Positions 55,215 to 64,000 of a stretch of 64,000 bases of DNA are shown here, piece after piece. The notes below the pieces were generated by a model. It had not been told where the DNA came from and did not search any database. It was given only the letters and a program-made list of their open reading frames with translations. Made by a program: the position numbers and the translations under genes. Source of the DNA: Holtermannia corniformis (Eukaryota > Basidiomycota > Tremellomycetes > Holtermanniales); NCBI GenBank assembly GCA_001599935.1, contig BCIJ01000008.1, positions 250,395-314,394 of the forward strand. Direction: 5' to 3'. The number at the start of each line of letters is the position of its first letter. The first letter of the stretch is position 1.

Positions 55215-56162
55215 ATGAACATCTTCCGATTCCTCGGTCCGTCACCGCCATCTCCTTTGTCCGCTCGCGTCGCTAATCTCTCGTGCCGACAGGCGACCTC
55301 TCGCACCTCGCGTCCATCTTCATCCTCCTGCACAAGATCCAACAATCTCGATCATGCAGAGGTCCGCCTTGCCGCCCGCAGACCAAAGCTCGCTGACGGC
55401 GTGGCAGGAATCTCGTTCAAGACTCAACTCCTCTACCTGATTGTCTTTCTCACGCGCTATGTTGACCTGTTGACGGGCCCGCTCGTATCATGGTACAACA
55501 CGCTCATGAAGCTCTTCTTCATCGGGAGCACAGCGTACACGCTGTACCTGCTCAAAGTCAAATTCCGGTCCGTCCGCTTCGTGCACCCCATCCCACGCTC
55601 TCACTCACGCCTCGCCACAGCCCAACACAGGATTCAGCGCTCGACACGTTCAAGCTCGAGTACCTGCTCCCGCCCGTCGCCGTGCTCGCCCTGCTGTTCA
55701 ACTACGCATACACGCCGTTTGAGCTCACGTGGGCATTCTCCATCTGGCTCGAGAGCGTCGCCATCCTCCCGCAGCTGTTCATGCTCCAGCGCACCGGCGA
55801 GGCAGAGACGATCACGACGCACTATCTCGCAGCGCTCGGTCTCTATCGTGGGCTCTACATCCCAAACTGGATGTACAGGTCCGCGCATGAATCGGGAATG
55901 AGCGCAAGGACGACAAGCTGATAACAGCGTATAGGTACTTTACCGAAGGCTCGTTTGACTACGTCGCGGTCATTGCTGGCTTGATCCAGACGGCCATCTA
56001 CGCCGACTTTGGGTACATTGTGAGTCGTTCGGCACCCTGGTCTAGACGCCAATGCTGACTCGTGTCGCAGTACGTGACAAAGTACGTGTCGTAAACTGTA
56101 CAACGACCTCACTAACCGCTTGCAGGGTCCTCCGCGGTCAAAAGTTTGAGCTCCCAGCCTAA
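55215..56162 (+). CDS. ERD2: ER lumen protein-retaining receptor (KDEL receptor, ERD2)
   Basis: A seven-helix membrane protein, clearly ERD2: [119 protein letters not shown] and [20 protein letters not shown]. It returns escaped HDEL/KDEL-tagged ER proteins from the Golgi by COPI vesicles. Arg and Asp in FLTRYVDL are part of the ligand site. The gene has six introns by eye; one exon is 11 nt (56071-56081, TACGTGACAAA). It ends in a charged cytosolic tail. Confidence 0.95.
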
Positions 56163-56295
56163 GCGCCGGTAGCAGCAGGGGCGGCGGCGAGGGGAAACGG
56201 GTGAAACGCACGCACAACTGTCAAACGTACAAACCCCGATGTAGGTATGCATCGAGTCCCTTTGGCCACTGCACTGTACTAGTCTATATGCCGTG

Positions 56296-58966
56296 CTATG
56301 CACCAAACGAAGATAACAAGGCCAAGATCCCCCCGTCCAACTCTCCATCGACGGCGCCGGCGCTCGACGGGCCCGAGCCCGAGCCAGCATCTTGCTGAAG
56401 CATGCTGAGAAAGCGGTGCATGTCGACGCCGTCGGGCGAGGGCACGATCGGGTGACCGTACAGGTCGACATCGACGTCTGGCGTGTACGCCGCTGTCGAT
56501 TTCCAATCGGCCGCACGGCCCGCCTTACGCGGACTCCGCCGCGGGAGCGCGATCGGCGGCGAACTCGGTGGGAGCTGTGAAAAGTCGAACGGGACATGAA
56601 CGGGGGACGACGACGTGGCGTTGAACAGGGTCGAGAACGCGTCGTCGTCTGAATACTGCGATTGCGATTGCGCTTCCGCTTGCATCTGTTGACGACGCTG
56701 CCGGGCGCCCGACGAGACGGAGCGGAGAAAGCTGGCCGTTGGGTCGTCGGGCGAGCTCTGGCTGTGCGTCGTGTCTGGCGCTTCGACCGGTCCGAACTCG
56801 TCAATGTTGAAAAAGGCAGAGTATTCGGCGTCCCAGTCTGCCGCGAGCGCGCTGGGACCGTGGCCGTGGACGCCTGATTGCCCGTCGTCGCTCAACGGTA
56901 AGTCGAGGCTCTGGATCGGGGTCGGTGCCGCTGCGGGTGCCACACGAGCCGAGGCGATCGCAGTGAGGTTCTTGACGGGCTGATGCTGCGGTTGCCGTGG
57001 CGGCGAGCTATCGCGCCGCGCAGGAGCAAGCTTGGCAGCTGCCGAGGCCGATCCGCGCACCGGACTCGTAGCGGCCGCTTTGTGGTTCTGGCGAGCCATC
57101 GTGATCCGTTTCGCGTCATTCTCAGCCACGATCGTCAACGTCCTTTTGAACCCGCCGCCGGTGCTGGTACCCGCGTCCGACTGGGCGTGTGGTGCGGACG
57201 CGCGTGTGCGCGAAAACGAGTCTTCGCGGTGTTGTCGGCTTGCAGTCGAGGAGGGCGCCGTGGGGTCGTCTTTGGTCTTGTCGAGACGGGGGCGCTTGTT
57301 GACGTCTTCGTCGACGCCTTCCCACAGCTCGGGCGGCCGCATCTGCTTGGTCTTGTTCCAGTACAGGCCGCACGCTGGGTCGTGTTAGAACCAGCAAACA
57401 TGAATCTCTCGCGGGCACTGACCATTGCATACCCGCCGCTGCTCGCCACCCTCCATCTCCTTCATCCGCCAAACGGCACTCTTCGTCCGACCACAGTTGT
57501 AGCACACATAGCCTCCCGCACCACCATGCGCGTGCGCCGCAACCTGCTTGTTCGAATCCTTGAGGACGCCCTCGGCCTTGCGCTTCTTCTTCTTGCCCTG
57601 CGCGCCTGCCTGCGCCGCATCCACGACGGCGTCACCGCCCATGCGTTTCAGGATATCGAGGAAATGCGGGCTCGCGAGCAAGCGTTGAGCCTGCGCTTCA
57701 GTCAGAGATGACGGGTCTTTGTACAGGTTGGCGGGGATCTCGAGCGGCGTGGGTACCGCAGCCGGCGCGGGAGTGGTGGAACGCGACGGGACGGTTTCTT
57801 GCTTGATGACGAGGGGGCCTCGGCGCACTGGCGGTGCTGGGTATGAGACGCGGTCATCCGCGCGCATCCCAAGGATCGGCGTTGTGGATGCGCTCGGCAT
57901 GGTCGATGTGAACGGTAGCGGTAGAGTCACCGTCTTGCCAAACAGGCCATCGAGCGGCGTGACACCGCTCATCGGTAGCACGTCGGCAGCCCGCCCCGCC
58001 AGCTTGACAGACAGTGCAATCTCCAAGCCCCACTCGGGCTGTTCGTCTCCACCCTTTCCAGCATTCAACAGCGCCTCGAGCCCACCCGCCGCAAACTCGA
58101 ACGCGTCCTCGGGTGCGACGCGCACCAATCGACCCGTGACCAGTGTCTTGCCCTCGCCGGGTTCAGCGACAGCCCACGAGAGCAATCCCTTGCCGGTCCA
58201 GACTTCTGTTGATGCGTCGCCGACCGAGAGTACAGGTGAACACGGTTTAGAGGATGGGTGGGAGAACGAAGGACGCGATCTGCGCATGTGGGTTTCGCGA
58301 GGGTCGAGCACGTAAAGTGAGGAATCGGGTGTGCTGGCTGACGGGAGGATCTCGGGACTGGTATGGGTGTCAGCACTGCGGCATGGATGAAGTTGCCGCG
58401 TGACTGACCTGGCGAAACAGACACCGCGCACAGCCGCCTTGAGGTGCATGGACCCCCACGTCTCTTCGTCGTCTGTCGCACTCGACCGCTGCTGTCCGTG
58501 CGAGACTTTGTTATGCACATAGACCGATTGGAGATCCGGAAGAGCAGCGATGTACGTCTGTGAGGATCCAGGCAGGTGGTACACGACCTTGACTGCGGCC
58601 GGGTGTCAGTCTTGTCCTGCACAGCTGGCGTGACGAGCTTACCTGGCAAGCGGTGGATCTTGTTGGGCGTCAGCATCTCGACGTGCGCGAGCGTGATGTT
58701 GCGCTCGTGGCCAAGTCTCGCGTCGAGTTGTGATGTGGTCGTGTTGTGATCGACCCGGTGCCGTGACGCGTACGGGTTTGCTGCTGTCGCTCGGTGGGTC
58801 CTTTGAGTCAACGCCGTGTCCGAGTCCGTGCCCGTGTCCCAAGGAGGATGCTGGTGTCGGTGCTGATCTCCTCGCTGTGCTACCCGCGTGCGTGTGCCGA
58901 TCTACGCTCTCTCCTGCTGTGACGCACTGAAAACGGGAAAACGCGCAAAGGCAGGCGCGTCCTCAT
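56296..58966 (-). CDS. Spt21/Ams2-like protein with a GATA-type zinc finger
   Basis: About 830 residues. The N-terminal half matches the Spt21/Ams2 domain: VKVVYHLPGSSQTYIAALPD, MHLKAAVRGVCFASPEILP, SSLYVLDPRETH, GKGLLSWAVAEPGEGKTLVT and the end LEIALSVKL. A Pro/Ser/Thr-rich stretch follows, then KEMEGGEQRRVCNACGLYW preceded by YVCYNCGRTKSAVWR, a GATA finger with C-x2-C-x21-C-x2-C, a longer loop than the usual 17-18. The tail is disordered and acidic, ending GGILALLSSFGA. In fission yeast, Ams2 is a GATA factor driving histone genes and CENP-A loading. The start at 58966 uses a short first exon (MRTRLPLRVFPFS) and is the least certain part. Confidence 0.8.
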
Positions 58967-59031
58967 GACCGCAAACCGAGATACCACGCGACCGCGACCG
59001 ACCAACATTCTTTTGCATTTCGCCAATGGCT

Positions 59032-59387
59032 CTAGCTATTAGAGATCGCAGACAGCTTGCTGGAGAGCTCCTCGGCTAGCTCGGAAGTGGTGTAGATAGC
59101 TTTACCCGTCGCGACGTATTGCGTGTTCGACTTGCAGCAGGCCGCACAGACCCATCCGCCGGGGCCCGTGTCGTACCGCGAGGTGTGCTGGTTCGTCGTG
59201 GCGTTCTTCACTGCAGGACGTTAGCTGGTCATGTGGTTGGGTATAGAGTATCGGCTTGACGTACCATTGCTCGCCGATGCTGGCTCCATCGGACAGTACC
59301 AGACACTCTCTTCGACATCTACGCGTCGTCAAGTCAGAAACGGCCGTGACTGTCACAAAACCATCAGGTCTACTCACTCTCGGCCAT
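59032..59387 (-). CDS. Small CxxC (zinc-ribbon-like) protein, array member A
   Basis: 80 residues, introns at 59319-59377 and 59211-59264, exons in frame. No known family. Sequence landmarks: WYCPMEPASASN, ATTNQHTSRYDTGP, GGWVCAACCKSNTQYVATG, then a helix SELAEELSSKLSAISNS. One Cys (WYC), a His and the C-x2-C of WVCAAC could make a single-zinc knuckle. The motif [GD]-x-[WF]-x-C-x2-C-x-[KRT]-[ST] recurs in the next three genes on the same strand. No signal peptide; about 90 bp upstream of the Spt21-like gene, on the same strand. Confidence 0.65.
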
Positions 59388-59709
59388 GACGCGCAAATAC
59401 AGGAGCTGCCAAGCAGATAGGGTGCAGTGGCAAATGCACATCCTGCCTCTTATGTGTTGAGCGAGGAGATGAAAACTCCGCATCGTACTTCCTTACACGT
59501 CACCGGGGCTCTCGCCTCGTCTGCAATGTGCGCCAGGTCGATCCTTTGCCATGTCGGTGATCAAGCGGAGTAACCACGGGCAGTCGACGACGATACGTGG
59601 GCAGCCCAGCCTCGGCGCGTGCGTGCATCTCACTAGTCTCACTCTGGTGGCCAACGCTCGCTTGCTGATCAAGCAACCAAATGTATTCATGTTGATTACC
59701 GCTCGCAGT

Positions 59710-60426
59710 CTACTTGGACCCCTTCGTGTCCTGTGGGTCCTGCGTGCTCTGCGATTTCAGCTGGCTCAGCGCGGCGTCGATTCCCGCGGCTAACTTGGCA
59801 GCAAAGCTCTTGTTCTCCTTTTCCGCTTCAGGATTCACACTCGTCCCGCAGGCTGGGCATGTCCAGTTGCCACTGAGCGTTGGAATGAGCGGTACAAGCT
59901 CGGATTCCTCTCCGATTGCTGCGCCAAAGCACACGGTATTAGCCAGTACTTGCACAGCTGCAAAAGGGTGAACCTACAACCGTCACTCGTCACGCTGCTC
60001 AACATCTCGCACCTGTGTGTGTGGGTCTCCGCTTTGGCTATGGTACATCGCACGATATCAGCACTCGGGCGCGGTTATGCACTCCGCCGAAGGACTCACC
60101 GGGCATTCTGTGGCCAAGACAAAGTCAAATAGGAGAGACTGCGTCGTAGCCAGCATCTCACGCTCGCCCCATTCTTGTACCCTACGCCCTCGCCGTTCGA
60201 ACTCCGCCAGCATGGCGCTCCTTATAATTGAAAAAGTCTTCGCGGACCGCCTAAAGCCGTCGCACTGCACTTTGAACTGGCGAGACACCGAAGGCGCCAA
60301 GGTACTCCTCTGTGGGCCTGTGGAGCTACTGGCGGCGCTGATTGCGATGCGCCTTCTTGTGACCGGCCGTGGCGGACGCGCTTGTACGGCCGAGAGGCGC
60401 TTTGGGATGCGTGTTGGCCTTCTCAT
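59710..60426 (-). CDS. Small CxxC (zinc-ribbon-like) protein, array member B
   Basis: My model gives 199 residues from three exons (59710-59957, 60013-60037, 60100-60426), in frame. The last exon is secure: LSGNWTCPACGTSVNPEAEK and the helix SFAAKLAAGIDAALSQLKSQ, then a polar end. The first exon (MRRPTRIPKRLSAVQARPPR..., TECP at its end) is basic and mitochondrial- or nuclear-like, and less certain. An alternative is a 7-nt first exon starting at 60106, but its phase does not join cleanly. The GNWTCPACGTS block aligns with GGWVCAACCKS of member A. Confidence 0.5.
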
Positions 60427-60863
60427 GGAGCGCCCAGCCTGACGTCTCGGCGCTGTCGGCGGATCTCCGCGGCTGACTGTAACAATTCTACTGCTCCAGG
60501 GCGAGCGAGAGCGTCTCACAAGGTCAATACTTACACACTGCAAGACTTGGGAAAGTCGAAGGGTAAGAAGATAATCATACATTTGGCCATCACTCACCTT
60601 GCTCCCAGATGTCACCACCCTCAATACCCGCGATGGAAGTCACTGCCAGGATCTGGCAACTACTGTGGGAACAACTATTGCTTGCGTAGCATGGTCTGGT
60701 ACATGGCGGGGCTCGGCATCAGCCTATGTTCTGCTGCTGGGCCAGTCCGACTCTGGTCGTTGACCGTTCACGACGCCAGATGCACACGTGCAATACAGTG
60801 CTACTGAAAAGTGCATCTCATCGAACCCAAGGGAGCATTCCACCGTAGACACACGGCGCGTAA
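60427..60863. other. Spacer between array members B and C
   Basis: No supported gene. The frame of member B is partly open upstream, so its 5' end could extend here. Confidence 0.35.
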
Positions 60864-61115
60864 TCAACTCGATGGCACGATGCTGCCGTCTGCCCCAATA
60901 GTGCGGCAGCACGAAGTGCAGATGAAATAGTCAGTTCCCGTCAACTTCCTCACCAGTGGCTGGGGCGTGAATTTTGGCTCCCCATCCACCTGGCTCATCA
61001 CGCTGTCGAGCTCGTTGCTAAGCTGACGACGGAGCGAGAGGCGAAGATCAGAGTTACTGTTGCTATTTTTGTAAGTCATGTCACATTGGTGAGTAGGAAC
61101 CTCTGGCGAGGTCAT
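60864..61115 (-). CDS. Small CxxC (zinc-ribbon-like) protein, array member C
   Basis: 83 residues if the start at 61115 is right. HQCDMTYKN near the start supplies a Cys/His; a helix follows (LRLSLRRQLSNELDSVMSQV); and the knuckle TDYFICTSCCRTIGADGS sits close to the C-terminus. Here the helix precedes the CxxC, whereas in A, B and D it follows it, so either the order is changed or this gene has lost its tail. A minus-strand intron ending AAAAATAG at about 61066 could remove the HQC part and join to an upstream exon; this is not resolved. Confidence 0.5.
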   Translation of the reverse strand: MTSPEVPTHQCDMTYKNSNSNSDLRLSLRRQLSNELDSVMSQVDGEPKFTPQPLVRKLTGTDYFICTSCCRTIGADGSIVPSS

Positions 61116-61520
61116 CAGACACGACTCGTTGATCGCACGGCTGCGTGCTCACTAGTGGAAGACATGCTGCAGGCGTTTGTGGATTGCAAATCGGAGGTGG
61201 GGTGCTTGATCGGACCTGGCGTAGGTTGCTGGTTTTTGTAGCTTGCGCATCATTTTGCCACTCCGCCGTCGGTGACGCTCCTTTCGTAGATGCCAGGTCC
61301 GCACAGCCACCCCCACGACTATGGCGTGCTGATGGTATTGGAGCGCTTCGGTCCGTACAGTGGCCCACAGCCTGGCGGCGATCACGGCGCCTTCTCAACG
61401 GGGACGGCCTGGACAAAGTATCCCAATCGCCCCAAAGAGGAGGCGTAGACGGCGTTGAAGGCCCCGCCTTCGAACTGTGAGGGTTATTTGTGGAGCTCGA
61501 GAAGGCATATAATTATCTCA
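61116..61520. other. Spacer between array members C and D
   Basis: About 400 bp. A minus-strand frame with Pro-rich, Ser-rich composition is open but unsupported; it could hold a 5' exon of member C. Confidence 0.3.
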
Positions 61521-62139
61521 TCAGGATTTCGACGCGCGCTCTGCTTGGCTCTTTGCAAGGTAGTCGCTGAAGGCGTTGGCAACCTCCTTGCCGCGTTCAG
61601 TCGTCAGTGTCCACTGACCCGTGTGCGCGTCAAAGGCGCTGAACAGAGTCTTTTGGCAGTCGAGACAGGTGAAACCGCCGTTGAAGGACTCGCGGGCGAG
61701 ATGCTGGTCTGAAGTGGCACTGTAGCGGCCTGTAAAGCTTCAGCGAAGGCCAGCAGACGACAAGCCGTACCATTGAGATCGTCCTCGCTTCGACCCGAAC
61801 AATAGTACGGACTTTCCAGTGCTGTTTGACATCAGTGACAGCCGCTCGCTGGAAGTATCATATACCTTGACTGGCTGTGAAACGTGTTAGTACTGTGAGC
61901 GGACGCGTGGACGAAGACTGACTCGATGCCTTGGTTCCTGGCGCGAGTCCCTGCTGCTCCGCTGATACGTTGGCAGTGGTCAGCTCTTCAGCATCGGCCT
62001 CATCGATCTCAGTATGCACGCTCTCCCCCGAGTGTCTCTCTTGATCAGGTTCGCTCAGGTTGAGCTTTGTGGTTGAACCAAAGGTCGCCCGGAACGGGCT
62101 GAGCGGGTTCTGCAATATACTGTGCAGGTGTCGTGGCAT
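61521..62139 (-). CDS. Small CxxC (zinc-ribbon-like) protein, array member D
   Basis: 161-177 residues depending on one optional intron. It opens MPRHLHSILQNPLSPFRATF (basic, amphipathic, presequence-like) and has an acidic middle (VHTEIDEADAEE). The conserved C-terminal part reads YYCSGRSEDDLNGRYSATSD, QHLARESFNGGFTCLDCQKT, then DAHTGQWTLTTERGKEVANA and a Lys/Ser-rich helix. Introns at 61730-61770 and 61822-61865 are firm. A further in-frame 48-nt intron at 61875-61922 has a CTAAC branch site and would leave a 9-nt exon. C ... H ... CxxC spacing matches member A. Confidence 0.62.
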
Positions 62140-62168
62140 GTTGATCACAGAGCCAAGTTGGTTCGTTA

Positions 62169-62412
62169 TCAGGGTAGGTCAGTGTTGACGAGCCAATCCC
62201 GTAGGTGTTCAAATTCAATCCAGGCGGCGCCCAAAGTCCCTTTGTCGAGTGCATGATGACTCGTCGTAAGGCCGTACCAAGGAGGGCCGATTGGGTTTGA
62301 ATTACATACCCACTGCTTTCCCTGGACGGGCCTTGGTCACGTAGAGCGGTGAAACTTGCCGAGAATGGCCGCTGTCGGCAGTCGCAGTGTGCGGGGCTGC
62401 TCGACGATACAT
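62169..62412 (-). CDS. Possible small spliced gene
   Basis: A weak candidate. One exon reads MYRRAAPHTATADSGHSRQV and SPLYVTKARPGKAVG, followed by a GTATGT donor. After a CAAAG acceptor the frame continues TLGAAWIEFEHLRDWLVNTD and stops. It is on the same strand as the CxxC array, directly upstream of member D, but has no CxxC itself. Frame and start are uncertain. Confidence 0.25.
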
Positions 62413-63759
62413 AGCGAGGGCTCGGCGGCGAGGCGCTTCCGTGCGGAAGCCGGGAGCTGTTGGATGATGGTTCGAGGTACCGAAGCAGAGGATTGCGCCC
62501 CGTTGATTGCATCCGAGCGGAACAGGAAAGCGGCATGCTTGGAGGTGACGAGGGCAGTTCGCTGTGATAAGGAATGGAAGCAACGTGCCAACCGATCACA
62601 CCGCCATGATGGCGCGCGCACGGTGGCTGTATCAGAGTTAGTCGGTCGCTAGGGCGATTCCCTATGCCAGCAGCCCTATGCTCCGACCTGTTGCCAGGCT
62701 GCGCACGCCATCCATTCAGTTGTGAGTCCAAGGTGAACCTTTGGACACGAGCAGGTGTTGGTACGCATGCGCGCTAGTGGGTGCATGTCGAGGCCATCAC
62801 AGACATCAGTAGTGGTTCAACCTGCCTGCGCGTTCATCTCATCGGGTTGTCCATAACCACCGACCGGGCACTCCAACAGCCGGCGCGTCAGTGAGGCAAT
62901 CAATTTTCGTCAAACGACGTTTTGCGCGTGATCTTATTCGCGCGTTGGAAACGCCTGGGTGTCGTTCAGCATCAAGTCTACAGGAGAGCGTCCTCTGACT
63001 GCATTCCTCGCTGGTCTGCATTTAGGACTGGACTGCACGCGCGCCCGACACTGCGGCGGACACGTACATTGCCACGGCCACCAACCACGTCGGTCAGCAA
63101 CTGCTTCCGTCTGCCCTCGTCAGTCTATACCTTGTCTAGACGTTCCTGTACGACGACCAGGCGAGCGAGAAGCATCCTCGCAACCGAGCCGCGAGCCAAG
63201 CAGTGCGCAACACTTGCTCAAAACGGACGGGACGCACGGACACCGCGTCGGCCGTGCAACTCGATCGACGGCCCGCAACCTGCACCCGGTACCCACTGTG
63301 GGAGACGGCCGCGCGCTACTCGCGACATACCCCACACCAAAGTGATCGTCACCGTCGCCAACGTAGAGGTTCCCAGAGCCCGGTCCATACCTCCTTTCAC
63401 CCCTCACGCGTTTTCGTTGCCCCGCTCCGAGCCTTGACATGGACGATGGCGGCAGTCTTGTGGCGAGTTTAGGACAGCTAGGGTATCCTGCTTCATTTGC
63501 GCAGCGTGACGAGGGACTCGACAACGGTGGTCGCCTTGTACATGTCTGGCCATCGAGGTCCGTTTTTCCTCGCCAATCTCAAACACAGTGTGCTGATGGA
63601 GTCTGTTCAATTGTCCCTGACGCCTCTATAACCCTCAACGTCACGCCAATCATCATTTCATTATCCTACCCGCAGTCCCATCGCACTCACCCTGCAATCA
63701 GCCTACACCAACAGTACCTCGCTCAGTTCGACCCAATCGTGGGCCCAAGCACAGAGCAA
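62413..63759. other. Unresolved region with coding-like fragments
   Basis: I cannot build a gene here. On the plus strand a segment after a TTTAG acceptor at about 63025 reads DWTARAPDTAADTYIATATN and HVGQQLLPSALVSLYLV, which looks protein-like. It could join upstream to RVILFARWKRLGVVQHQ. Downstream frames conflict, and a minus-strand frame (NLYVGDGDDHFGVGYVASS) is equally plausible. Confidence 0.3.
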
Positions 63760-64000
63760 CATGGTCATCGAGCAACAGCCCACGTCGGCTGTGCCAGACC
63801 CTTCAAAGTCGGCCACGCCGTCTGCAACGACTGGTACGAGCGGAACACGATCACAACCACCCAGACGGGCCATTGAGATTGAAGATTTGCCTCTTGGCTT
63901 CCCGGCCGTAAACGAAATATATGCTTCGTGAGTACGTTGCGTCGCTTGCACACACTTTTAACCGTCGTGATTAGCTCGAGTACGCTACTACTGCAAGGTG
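63760..64000 (+). CDS. 5' part of a gene cut by the window edge
   Basis: Exon 1 reads MVIEQQPTSAVPDPSKSATP, a Ser/Thr-rich stretch, then RRAIEIEDLPLGFPAVNEIY and ends at a GTGAGT donor at about 63929. After a TTAG acceptor the next exon begins SSTLLLQ and leaves the window. The transition from disordered to ordered sequence is typical of a real start. I do not recognise the protein from this fragment. Confidence 0.55.

Noticed and set aside
1..64000. CRISPR arrays, bacterial operons, ribosomal RNA or intact transposase genes
   Set aside because: The DNA is eukaryotic with spliceosomal introns throughout; no such features were seen.

Overview
The window is nuclear DNA of a basidiomycete fungus. 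Genes are packed on both strands and mostly split by short (about 41-65 nt) introns with donors such as GTGCGT/GTGAGT, a branch-site CTGAC or CTAAC, and NAG acceptors. Base composition is moderately GC-rich. Some genes are typical of Dikarya (PDAT/Lro1, Spt21/Ams2-GATA, Rad18, a Pan1-type endocytic protein). A Pan1/intersectin fusion with SH3, DH and PH domains points to Basidiomycota. The feel is Pucciniomycotina-like, but that placement is inference. Coding models were spliced by eye. For the four BTB genes, synaptobrevin, eIF1A, NDUFAF3, the GST and two of the zinc-ribbon genes I summed exon lengths and they come out in frame.

Layout. 0.4-8 kb: a GST and, convergent to it, a very large Pan1/intersectin-like scaffold-RhoGEF. 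8-20 kb: four paralogous BTB/POZ-like genes (9.0, 15.6, 17.6, 19.3 kb), interspersed with housekeeping genes: NDUFAF3, RAD18, eIF1A, and RACK1 with a U24-type C/D snoRNA in an intron. 20.6-30.2 kb: glyoxalase II, an SDR oxidoreductase, an unknown nuclear-looking protein, synaptobrevin, and the PDAT acyltransferase. 30.8-38.7 kb: a large mitochondrial PPR protein and a Ser/Thr kinase. 39-46 kb: an unknown low-complexity protein, TCTP, a Tra2-like RRM protein, two membrane proteins, and a RING protein. 46.5-49.7 kb: a Gly/Met/Tyr-rich microprotein and a ferric reductase. 50.3-52.5 kb: a tandem trio of small intronless genes forming an unrecognised family. 53.3-59 kb: RNase H2 subunit B, KDEL receptor ERD2, and an Spt21/Ams2-like GATA protein. 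59-62.1 kb: four same-strand small genes sharing a one-knuckle CxxC motif, a second unrecognised family. At the right edge a gene runs out of the window.

Most conserved genes are dispersed housekeeping functions with no operon-like logic. The accessory signal lies in three local paralog clusters (BTB, small alpha/beta proteins, CxxC proteins). A non-coding dispersed repeat of about 300 bp occurs twice inside the BTB cluster and once beside the small-protein trio. Gene structure is unusual in places: a 5-nt microexon in PDAT, 11-, 12- and 17-nt microexons elsewhere, a start codon split by an intron (synaptobrevin) and a stop codon split by an intron (eIF1A). Two N bases sit in the proline-rich part of the scaffold gene.
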